Below, piece after piece: positions 8,060 through 14,555 of a stretch of DNA of 23,908 nt. Where the stretch lies: assembly GCA_002714465.1 (NCBI GenBank), contig PAXL01000012.1:248058-271965 (forward strand). Reading direction: 5' to 3'. Under the pieces are notes generated by a model. It was not told where the DNA came from. It saw nothing but the letters and a program-made list of their open reading frames with translations, and made no database searches. This DNA is from Gemmatimonadota bacterium (lineage in GTDB: Bacteria; Latescibacterota; UBA2968). The first letter of the stretch is position 1, and each line of letters opens with the position of its first letter. Both the position numbers and the translations under genes were made by a program.

Positions 8060-9079
8060 TCAGTTCCTGTGCCACTCCTTCACGGTTTGGGGAATCGCCG
8101 TCAGGTTCTCAATCGGCGTCTGCAGCGGGATGGCGCACTCCGGACCGATCAAATGGATCCCGGCCTCGAGGTTACTCTCGACCTCTTCCTTAACAACTTC
8201 TGGGCCTTTGGAGAAGAGCGTCTCCGGGTTGTTGATGTTCCCTACCAATGCGATCCTGTCTCCCGTGATGTCAATCGACTCACCCGGCTTGTTTTTCGAG
8301 TCGTAATGGAACGCCGCCATTCCCGTCTGGGCAATGTAGTCCATTCGATCGACAGTGCGACCGCATATATGCAGAATAAGGGGGATCGGGATCTGCTCGA
8401 CGAACTCGATGTGGAGCTCTCGCAAGTAGCGTTCGTAGTACTCCCCGCTCACGAGATCTCCCGTCGCGTGATCGGGCAGAGTCAGGGCGTCGGCTCCCGC
8501 CTCGATCTGCGCAACCCCGAATTCGATCGTAATCTGCTTGAGCTTGTCGAGAATCTTTTTGGTCTGATCGGGATCGTCGAGTGACATTAGGAGAAACGGT
8601 TCGACACCCATACAGTGGTATCCGAGAGACCACGGCCCCATCGTCTTACCGATGATCGCAACCTCGTCTCCATATTCGCGTTTCAGGATCTCGATCGCCT
8701 TGAGAACACACTGGGCATCAGGATGCCTCAGCCAGTCGGATGGGATCCTGATCTGATCGAGACTCTCCCAGATCGGTTCACGCATCTTGACGGTCGGCCA
8801 GTTGTCCTTCTGCTCCCATTGAATCTTACATCCGACAGCCGAGGACTCCTGTATTATCGAAAAGACCGGCATGATCGTGTCGAATCCGAGCTCGGTGTAT
8901 CCCGTCGCGGCGAGACGCGCCATCTTCTCAGGATCTCGGTTCGCTTCCGGAAAGGGCGCGTCGACAAGGTCCATCAGTTCGACAGTCGCGACAGATGTCG
9001 GATTACACGTCGGTGTTCGGTCTACGGGCTCACCCTTCAGGGCTGCCAGTACGCGTTCCCGTGGTTTCATTTCATCCAT
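8060..9079 (-). CDS. Uroporphyrinogen decarboxylase-superfamily methyltransferase (MtaA/MtbA-like)
   Basis: A 339-aa protein opening with MKPRERVLAALKGEPVDRTP, a typical UroD-superfamily start. The later segments mark the methyltransferase branch, not haem synthesis: LHICGRT gives His237 and Cys239, and GPECAIPLQTP gives Cys315, the His-x-Cys...Cys zinc site of MtaA/MtbA-type enzymes. Zinc activates a thiol or other methyl acceptor/donor next to a methyl-cobamide partner, here presumably the corrinoid protein encoded 1 bp downstream. Coenzyme M is not expected in most bacteria, so the natural substrate is open. It could be the substrate-demethylating enzyme of the cluster, since no MttB- or MtaB-type protein is seen. 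The start is ATG with AGGA about 6 nt upstream; ATG 9070 is the alternative. Confidence 0.9.
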   Translation of the reverse strand: MDEMKPRERVLAALKGEPVDRTPTCNPTSVATVELMDLVDAPFPEANRDPEKMARLAATGYTELGFDTIMPVFSIIQESSAVGCKIQWEQKDNWPTVKMREPIWESLDQIRIPSDWLRHPDAQCVLKAIEILKREYGDEVAIIGKTMGPWSLGYHCMGVEPFLLMSLDDPDQTKKILDKLKQITIEFGVAQIEAGADALTLPDHATGDLVSGEYYERYLRELHIEFVEQIPIPLILHICGRTVDRMDYIAQTGMAAFHYDSKNKPGESIDITGDRIALVGNINNPETLFSKGPEVVKEEVESNLEAGIHLIGPECAIPLQTPIENLTAIPQTVKEWHRN

Positions 9080-9112
9080 GGTCGATCCTGAGCTTGGGTT
9101 CTGAAGTCATTC

Positions 9113-9736
9113 CTACTGCTGACTCGGCGCCGCGAGCATGCCCCGCGAAGCCACCATCTCCTCCTCCCTGACCAGAGCTCTGACGTTCGGCGCCCTCACA
9201 AGCAGGAGACCGGTCAACGCATCGTGGACCTGTTTGCAGGGGTACTCGACCTGATCGTCCCGCCCATCCACCAGGTGCATCTCGCCGAGCTTCGCCAGCC
9301 CGTTGGCGACCACCTTGATCCTGCGTTCGGGCGACTTGCCCTCTCCTTCTGTCGTAACCTCGTAGAGTCCATTTCCGAGCCCGGAAACGCGCATCGTCAG
9401 GCCCGACTTCTTGTCCAGTGTCGTCAAAGGTCTCGAAACAACCTGCTCATCAGAAATCTTCGCCGCCTCAAGGAAGGCTCGGCGGACGGCGGCGTGGTGC
9501 TCGTGACAACAAGGAAACGACAGCAACCCATCCTCCTCGACCAATCCTGCTAATTCGATCATCGCCTTCCGGAGGAATGCCAGACGTGACTCCACTCCCT
9601 CGATCTGACTGTAGGTATGAACCAGAAAGCTGGGTCTCTCCCCCTCTAGTCGGTAGAGGCCGATCGTGATCTCGTGAAATTGTGAGTCCATCGGTATGAG
9701 CTCAATCCGTCGTCCGATGTCCTTGATTGCTCCCAC
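9113..9736 (-). CDS. Uncharacterised protein leading the corrinoid methyltransferase operon
   Basis: A 207-aa protein of no family I recognise. It is the first gene of the minus-strand cluster and lies 33 bp before the UroD-like methyltransferase. It has no signal peptide or membrane segment. A conspicuous Cys/His patch, FPCCHEHHAAV, gives Cys76, Cys77, His78, His80 and His81, with Cys167 and His171 (YPCKQVHDAL) later; together these could form a metal site. The N-terminal part (ELIPMDSQFHEITIGLYRL) looks like alternating beta strands. The GTG start is supported by GGAG seven bases upstream. The next in-frame ATG would remove 15 residues. Its position next to the operator and regulator suggests it is specific to the pathway, as substrate-handling enzyme or accessory factor. 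Confidence 0.8.
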   Translation of the reverse strand: MGAIKDIGRRIELIPMDSQFHEITIGLYRLEGERPSFLVHTYSQIEGVESRLAFLRKAMIELAGLVEEDGLLSFPCCHEHHAAVRRAFLEAAKISDEQVVSRPLTTLDKKSGLTMRVSGLGNGLYEVTTEGEGKSPERRIKVVANGLAKLGEMHLVDGRDDQVEYPCKQVHDALTGLLLVRAPNVRALVREEEMVASRGMLAAPSQQ

Positions 9737-9788
9737 GTGGTCGCTCCGATCTCTTGACTTAACGCAAAAAAAGACGATCCTTATCCAA

Positions 9789-9806
9789 GGTCTGATGGTC
9801 AGACCA
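9789..9806. promoter_or_regulatory. FadR-type GntR operator between the divergent genes
   Basis: Two nested inverted repeats overlap here: GGTCTGA-TGG-TCAGACC (9789-9805) and TGGT-CAG-ACCA (9796-9806). The second matches the TGGTNNNACCA pattern bound by FadR-subfamily GntR regulators; E. coli FadR itself uses TGGTCNGACCA. The site lies 36 bp before the ATG of such a regulator and 53 bp before the oppositely oriented 207-aa gene. It is well placed to control both the regulator and the methyltransferase operon. On the minus strand a weak promoter-like pair (TTGGTC, 16 nt, GATAAG) overlaps it. Confidence 0.65.
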
Positions 9807-9841
9807 ATTTAACTCTCTTTAGGCCACGAACAAAGGGCAAA

Positions 9842-10573
9842 ATGGCCTTGGATGCGCCGACCATTCAACCGATCCGAAAACGCGCGATCAGCGATGAAAT
9901 CGTCGATCAACTTGTATCGCTGATCAGCAGGAACGAGTTGAAACCTGGCGAACGCCTGCCGCCGGAACGAGACCTCTGCAGGCAATTCGGAGTGGGCAGG
10001 ACTTCGCTGAGAGAGGCCCTGAAGTCGCTTGCCACCCTCGGAATCATCGAGGGACGGGTAGGCGAAGGAACCTTCATCTCTCGGGACAGCAGCCGCCACC
10101 TCGAACGTACCTTGCAATGGGGGCTTCTACTAGATGATAAGGGCATCGAGGACCTGATCGAGACCCGGCTCATGCTAGAGTGCCAAACCGCCGATGCCGC
10201 AGCGACCCGGGCGCAGAAACAGGACCTTCTAGATATTCGTCAAGCTGTCGACCGACTTGAGTCTTCCCTCGGTGATCAGTCCCTATTCTTGGAGCAGGAC
10301 CTCGCCTTCCATCTTGCTATCGCCAAAGCGACGGGAAACACGATACTCTACAACATGCTGAGTCTGACCCGAAACTATCTCCAGCAGTGGATCGTACAGA
10401 GCCTCGACGACCCGACTTCCCCTGATGGATCTCGCCGAGCCCAGCTGTCCCTGCAGGAACACCGCGAAATCCTCGAAGCGATCGAAGCGGCTGATCAGGA
10501 TCTATCCAGGCAGAGGATGCACGACCATCTAGTCTCTTCTAGCCGTGACCTCAGGAGAGCGGATAAAACGTGA
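9842..10573 (+). CDS. GntR-family transcriptional regulator, FadR subfamily (FCD domain)
   Basis: A 243-aa regulator. The winged helix-turn-helix is at about 14-80 (ISDEIVDQLVSLI; LPPERDLCRQFGVGRTSLRE; GRVGEGTFI). The all-helical FCD effector domain is at about 100-235, with the usual metal-binding set Asp153 and His157 (EQDLAFHLAIA), His207 (EHREIL) and His229 (MHDHL). Such proteins usually bind a carboxylate-containing small molecule and release DNA. It is the only plus-strand gene in the left 18 kb and is divergent from the methyltransferase operon, with a matching palindrome between them, so it is probably that operon's local repressor and autoregulator. The ATG has AAAGGG about 4 nt upstream. 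Its 3' end faces the 3' end of a decayed methyltransferase gene. Confidence 0.93.
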   Translation: MALDAPTIQPIRKRAISDEIVDQLVSLISRNELKPGERLPPERDLCRQFGVGRTSLREALKSLATLGIIEGRVGEGTFISRDSSRHLERTLQWGLLLDDKGIEDLIETRLMLECQTADAAATRAQKQDLLDIRQAVDRLESSLGDQSLFLEQDLAFHLAIAKATGNTILYNMLSLTRNYLQQWIVQSLDDPTSPDGSRRAQLSLQEHREILEAIEAADQDLSRQRMHDHLVSSSRDLRRADKT

Positions 10574-10680
10574 GGAACATTCGTGGGGAAGCCGATGTGG
10601 GTCGACACACATAATAGGACTTGGTGCATCCAGCGGATCTGTTCCAAATCGACACGTCAATACGTGCTCTCGTCAAGATA

Positions 10681-11003
10681 CTAACCTATTAGACCGACCT
10701 CTCCCACGACGAACCTTTCACCGGCAGCTTGCCTCGCAGATCGACGCCAGCCTTGGTTTACGTCTCACAAACCCGACCTCCCAGCCCTGATGCTCGCAGA
10801 CAGATCTCGTTACCACCGAACGTGTTCGTCAGGACGAAGTCTGATCCCATATCCACCTACGCAGCCGTGATCCTGAGAACTCCGTCAAGGACATCAAGGT
10901 TGCACCTCTTGAGTATATCGCTTTGCTTCAACCCACGATGCTGTTACTTCGTTCCCAACCCGCCGTCTTCAACAAGAGGGGAAGCCCGCAGACGGGCTCG
11001 CAT
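10681..11003 (-). pseudogene. Decayed homocysteine S-methyltransferase, N-terminal part
   Basis: The minus strand reads an ATG (11001-11003) followed by RARLRASPLVEDGGLGTK and a TAA at 10944-10946. In the same frame it continues through NLDVLDGVLRITAA, a TAG at 10857-10859, VDMGSDFVLTNTFGGNEI, and a TAA at 10758-10760. Then KAGVDL follows, and after a frameshift AGERFVVGEVGLIG to a TAG at 10681. The segments lie in the order and at the spacing of the first ~100 residues of the homocysteine S-methyltransferase family (DGG(L)GT, TNTFG, VGxVGP). The zinc-cysteine C-terminal half is not visible before the GntR gene. It starts 21 bp after the HAD gene and was probably part of that transcription unit. 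The family differs from the intact copy near 4.6 kb. Confidence 0.8.
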
Positions 11004-11024
11004 ATCAGCCGCTTTCAACGAACC

Positions 11025-11885
11025 TCAGGCCCCGTACACAAACTGATCGATCGCTTGCGCGAAACCGTTGTCGTGAAATGACGCTCCGTGCTCGACGTTT
11101 CGAGCCATCAATTTTGTACGATCGTCCGCGTTGCCCAGAAGCACACCCACACCGGCGGCTTCAAGCATGGTCAGGTCGTTGCTCCCGTCACCGATGGCGA
11201 GAGAATCTTTAAGGCTAACACCGGTGGCGTCACAGATCGCTTTGAGCGCTCTAGCTTTGCTCACTTTCGGATGCATGGCCTCAACCCGGTCTACATCCGT
11301 CTGCTCGATATAGAGTCGGTCACCAAAAGTCTCCTTCAACCCTTCATATACGACCTCGCGTCTCTCCCGACCCGGACAGATCAGGATCTTCGGGGGCAGA
11401 CTGTAGTGACCTTCTTGTATCCTATCCGTCAGATGTGGCTCGATCACGAACTCGGTCGCCGTTTGTACAGTCATATCGTCGATCGTCTCGTCGCGACGTG
11501 GTGTAATGTAATCCTCCACCTCGACGCCTTTCTCACTCAGCAACAGGTTACAGTAGATGTAGTTCATTCCTTCGCTGCTGATCAGATCGATTATCTCCTT
11601 GAAGGCATCTTCTGGCATCCGCTGTTCGTGCAAGGATCGTCGAGTTCCGTCTCGTGACCGGTCAAGCGCAAGCGCACCGTTATACGATCCGACGCACAGG
11701 GACGGCGCGAATTCAGTGTACTCCTCAAAGGGATGCTGGCTTTTGCTGACGCTCCGACCGCTGATCGAGGTACACTGAATACCATCACCGATCAGCTTCT
11801 CGATCGTCTCGAGCGTATTTCGATTCGGCCTGTTCTCGTGATCGACAACGGTCCCGTCAAGGTCGAATGCCACAAGCTTGATCAT
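11025..11885 (-). CDS. Cof-type HAD-superfamily hydrolase
   Basis: A 286-aa HAD hydrolase with the C2B (Cof/IIB) cap and typical length. Motif I is FDLDGT (nucleophile Asp8, acid/base Asp10), motif II near SISGRS (Ser), motif III Lys in HPKVSKARAL, and motif IV GDGSNDLTM (232-240). Members dephosphorylate sugar phosphates and other phospho-metabolites; the substrate cannot be predicted. The ATG at 11885 has GGGGAG five bases upstream; an earlier in-frame TTG (11897) would read through that Shine-Dalgarno, so it is rejected. It follows the Gfo/Idh/MocA gene across a 75-bp gap holding a strong hairpin. The methyltransferase pseudogene is directly downstream. Confidence 0.9.
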   Translation of the reverse strand: MIKLVAFDLDGTVVDHENRPNRNTLETIEKLIGDGIQCTSISGRSVSKSQHPFEEYTEFAPSLCVGSYNGALALDRSRDGTRRSLHEQRMPEDAFKEIIDLISSEGMNYIYCNLLLSEKGVEVEDYITPRRDETIDDMTVQTATEFVIEPHLTDRIQEGHYSLPPKILICPGRERREVVYEGLKETFGDRLYIEQTDVDRVEAMHPKVSKARALKAICDATGVSLKDSLAIGDGSNDLTMLEAAGVGVLLGNADDRTKLMARNVEHGASFHDNGFAQAIDQFVYGA

Positions 11886-11903
11886 ACGTCTCCCCAAAAT
11901 GAG

Positions 11904-11930
11904 AGATGCCGGGGAAAAACCCCGGCATCT
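11904..11930 (-). terminator. Perfect 11-bp hairpin between the Gfo/Idh and HAD genes
   Basis: AGATGCCGGGG (11904-11914), loop AAAAA, then CCCCGGCATCT (11920-11930) form a perfect stem. On the minus strand it begins 30 bp after the Gfo/Idh stop and is followed by CTCATTTT, a weak U tract. It may be a partial terminator, or an mRNA-stabilising hairpin lowering HAD expression relative to the upstream gene. Confidence 0.55.
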
Positions 11931-11960
11931 GCAACAGTCATCTTGTCCTCTTCAACTCCG

Positions 11961-13013
11961 TCAATCGACAATCGGCAGACGTATCGTATTCCCCTGTTCC
12001 ACCGACCGGAAGACCGCCTCTGTGAACTCCATATACTTGACGCCTTGGAAGAACGTCGATTCGGCGTTCTGACCGGTCCGAATCGCGTCGACAAAGTCCT
12101 GCTCGATGGTCCACTCGCGGCGGCGGCTGTTCGGAATCTTGATTTCCTTGAGCGATGACTGGCTCGTCTTGCCCCCATAGATCTTCTGTTTTCGCAGGTC
12201 GACGTTCGTGTGATACACAAGCGTCCCCTTCGTACCGTAGATCTCGATCTGCTCACCGGGCGCACCATTCGACATCCCACTGAACATGTATACGGCCGTT
12301 GCTCCGATCTCCAGCGTCGACAGAATGTTCACCGTATCGGGTCGATCTACCTCCCCCATCTTGCCCCTGCCTGCCGGTCGCAGCTTCGTGAACGTCTCAG
12401 CCTGCGCCGTTACGGACGCAGTGTATCCGCACCAGCGATGGACGAACTCGACAAGCATCCCCACGACCATCGTGTTCAGTCCCGAGTACCGACCGATCTG
12501 ACGCCAGTGTAGGGGCGTCTTCGGATTCAGCAAGCTCCCGTTCATCGACCGGACGACTACGTTCGTGATATCTCCAACATAGCCGTTCGCAATCAGATGA
12601 CGAATGTAGTGGTCCCCTGCGAGACAATGTGGAGGCTGACAAATCTGCGTCGTGAGCCCCGTCTCTTCCGCCCTTGCGTACATTGCCTTGGCCTCTCGCA
12701 GGTTCATAGCCATCCGCGCCTGAACCCAAGTGTGCTTGCCTGCATCAAGCGACTCAAGCACAAAGGGCATGTGCATGTAAGGCCACGTTCCGATCATCAC
12801 CGCATCCACGTCCTTACGCGCTATCAAAGCGTGCGGATCCGTCATGATTTTCGGGTCGAGCTTGAACTCCTGCGCTATCTTCCGCCCGCTTGCTTTAGTC
12901 CGATTGCAGATCGCGACCACCTCAGTATCCTGGATCTTCGCCAGGCCAGGAAAGTGCCGGCTTCGGAAGATGCCGCCGGCTCCAATTATTCCGATTCTTA
13001 TGGGTTTTGCCAT
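11961..13013 (-). CDS. Gfo/Idh/MocA-family NAD(P)-dependent oxidoreductase
   Basis: A 350-aa protein with the Rossmann nucleotide-binding motif GIIGAGGIFRSRHFPG at residues 8-23, then VVAICNRT. The segment that usually reads EKP (catalytic Lys of the family) is here GKHTWVQARMAMN, so the Lys-Pro pair is absent. The later part has RYSGLNTMVVGMLVEFVHRW, a sub-family signature in place of the common GG...D...H helix. The C-terminal dimerisation sheet is complete. Family members oxidise or reduce sugars and cyclitols; with EKP lost, the mechanism here is uncertain. The ATG at 13013 has AGAGGA 8 nt upstream; an in-frame start at 13049 is unnecessary. The HAD phosphatase follows, suggesting a shared sugar (phosphate) pathway. 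Confidence 0.9.
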   Translation of the reverse strand: MAKPIRIGIIGAGGIFRSRHFPGLAKIQDTEVVAICNRTKASGRKIAQEFKLDPKIMTDPHALIARKDVDAVMIGTWPYMHMPFVLESLDAGKHTWVQARMAMNLREAKAMYARAEETGLTTQICQPPHCLAGDHYIRHLIANGYVGDITNVVVRSMNGSLLNPKTPLHWRQIGRYSGLNTMVVGMLVEFVHRWCGYTASVTAQAETFTKLRPAGRGKMGEVDRPDTVNILSTLEIGATAVYMFSGMSNGAPGEQIEIYGTKGTLVYHTNVDLRKQKIYGGKTSQSSLKEIKIPNSRRREWTIEQDFVDAIRTGQNAESTFFQGVKYMEFTEAVFRSVEQGNTIRLPIVD

Positions 13014-13077
13014 GTCACAAGTCCTCTTAGATGAGAAGAAAGAGTTCACAATGATGCTAGAGTTCAGGGAGAACCAT

Positions 13078-13377
13078 TTACGATCTCTCGCAGGGAATTT
13101 TTTCTCCGCCGTTCTCTCCAGGCAGTTCGGTATTCGGATAGACTTGCCGTAGACGTTCCTTGATGGAGGCGTGAACTGAGTTGTCTATATACTCCTTCAA
13201 ACATGCCACATACAGATGGTGAATCGTCGTCCCAGACTCACCTCTCACCCCATTGACGTCTGCGGTCTTGTTCCTGATGAGTCTGTCGCCGTGTTTCTCG
13301 GTAAACTAACCGGTCCCTAGTTCGACGACCTGTTGACCTGGCCTGCCAGCTCGAATCTCTAGTGTCTCGACCAATCG
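13078..13377 (-). pseudogene. Unidentified decayed coding remnant in the 13.0-13.5 kb spacer
   Basis: The 532-bp spacer 13014-13545 has no intact gene. On the minus strand one frame looks protein-like over about 300 nt: RLVETLEIRAGRPGQQVVEL, then a TAG (13306-13308), FTEKHGDRLIRNKTADVNG, TTIHHLYVACLKEYIDNSVH, ASIKERLRQVYPNTELPGEN and a TAA at 13078-13080. It lacks a good start and is interrupted, so I read it as a gene remnant. A 56-aa protein from the GTG at 13248 is the alternative. I do not recognise the family. The rest of the spacer (13378-13545) shows no gene. Confidence 0.35.
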
Positions 13378-13545
13378 CTAATAATGCTACCAACCTCTTA
13401 TGTGCTACTGACATAGGTTCTGATAGACCTCCGGTTCTCAACAGACACCTACCCCGGCATGGCCCTTTCACTGAACTCTGGCTTCTCACCGAACTCTGAA
13501 CTCTCGATTCTATTCAGGAACCAACTCTGTGATAGGCCAGCCGCC

Positions 13546-14544
13546 TTAATCGCGCCTGCAGAGATCCTCGTAACCTGTCAGGTGATAATCATACCCCAGA
13601 TAGTCCAGCAGATTGCACAACGCCCGAAAAGCGACCCCGAATCCATCAACACCGCTCATGCCACCAAACTGCCCACCGCCTTTGACGTGCGGTTCTAGGT
13701 CGATGAAGACACCCGGGACACCTAGACTCTTGAACTTCGCGTCTAGATCCGGGACCATGGTCAGAAAATCTCTAAGGACCATTTCATGTCCGGCGTCGCC
13801 TTGGTCGACTGGGATAAAGCGAGTCAGACCTCGACCGGCCGCCCGATTGAGCATGTCCTTCTTCTCGGGTTGGCAAAAGCCTTTGATGTGAATCCAGCCA
13901 AGTCCCGGCTTCATCTTCAGGTAGTGCTCGTAGGCGCTCTCCGCGGAATGCCCCATATACTCCATGTTGCCAACGTCTTCTATGATGTAGGTGTAATCGC
14001 TCCCGATCTTCTCATGGATCGCGGCCAGAGTTTCGCCGTCGCCACCTATCAGATCAGACTCGACCTCAAGACCATAGATGATCCCCTCGCTCGCGCACTT
14101 CTCGACGATCTGTTTCAACTGCTCCGAGGCCTGATCCAGATGCGGCCACGGATCCGTTCCGTGCGGATGGTAGTAGGTAAACCCACGCAGCAACTTCGTG
14201 TCGAATGCCTTAGCCAGATCGATCGCTCGCTGGACATCATTCTCAAGATACTCGTCAACGGGCACATATCGGTTCTCTGTGCCGTCATCGACATCGTTCA
14301 GTTTCACCTTCCCAATTGGTGAGCCGATCGATGAGACCTGAATATCGAAGGCCTTATGCAGCTCTTTCAACTGATCGATCTCTTCGTCGGACAGCTCCAT
14401 TGCGTTCTTCATGCCCTGACCCACATCGATAAACCGAATCGTGTAGTAGGACATACCGAGGGTTCGCATCATCGTGAACTGCTCTTCTGCACGCTTGCTG
14501 ACCGGCCCTTCGTCGGCGAATCCCGACAGTATGACTTCTGCCAT
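13546..14544 (-). CDS. Sugar phosphate isomerase/epimerase (xylose isomerase-like TIM barrel)
   Basis: A 332-aa member of the AP_endonuc_2 TIM-barrel superfamily. The N-terminal strand is MAEVILSGFADEG; metal-binding positions can be picked out at Glu160/Glu162 (GLEVESD), Asp190 (IIEDVGN), His219 (WIHIKGF) and Glu284 (FIDLEPH), the ligand pattern of cofactor-bound ketose/aldose isomerases. It probably isomerises or epimerises a sugar or cyclitol; the substrate is open. The length is slightly above the usual 260-300 aa. The ATG is preceded by AGAGGAGAG. It is the last gene of a five-gene coupled unit, 11 bp after the TPR gene. Confidence 0.88.
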   Translation of the reverse strand: MAEVILSGFADEGPVSKRAEEQFTMMRTLGMSYYTIRFIDVGQGMKNAMELSDEEIDQLKELHKAFDIQVSSIGSPIGKVKLNDVDDGTENRYVPVDEYLENDVQRAIDLAKAFDTKLLRGFTYYHPHGTDPWPHLDQASEQLKQIVEKCASEGIIYGLEVESDLIGGDGETLAAIHEKIGSDYTYIIEDVGNMEYMGHSAESAYEHYLKMKPGLGWIHIKGFCQPEKKDMLNRAAGRGLTRFIPVDQGDAGHEMVLRDFLTMVPDLDAKFKSLGVPGVFIDLEPHVKGGGQFGGMSGVDGFGVAFRALCNLLDYLGYDYHLTGYEDLCRRD

Positions 14545-14555
14545 GCGTCTCTCCT

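Noticed and set aside
10983..10998. AGCCCG-CAGA-CGGGCT as a terminator for the HAD gene
   Set aside because: The stem is short, lacks a U tract, and falls inside codons 2-7 of the methyltransferase pseudogene, so it may be incidental.
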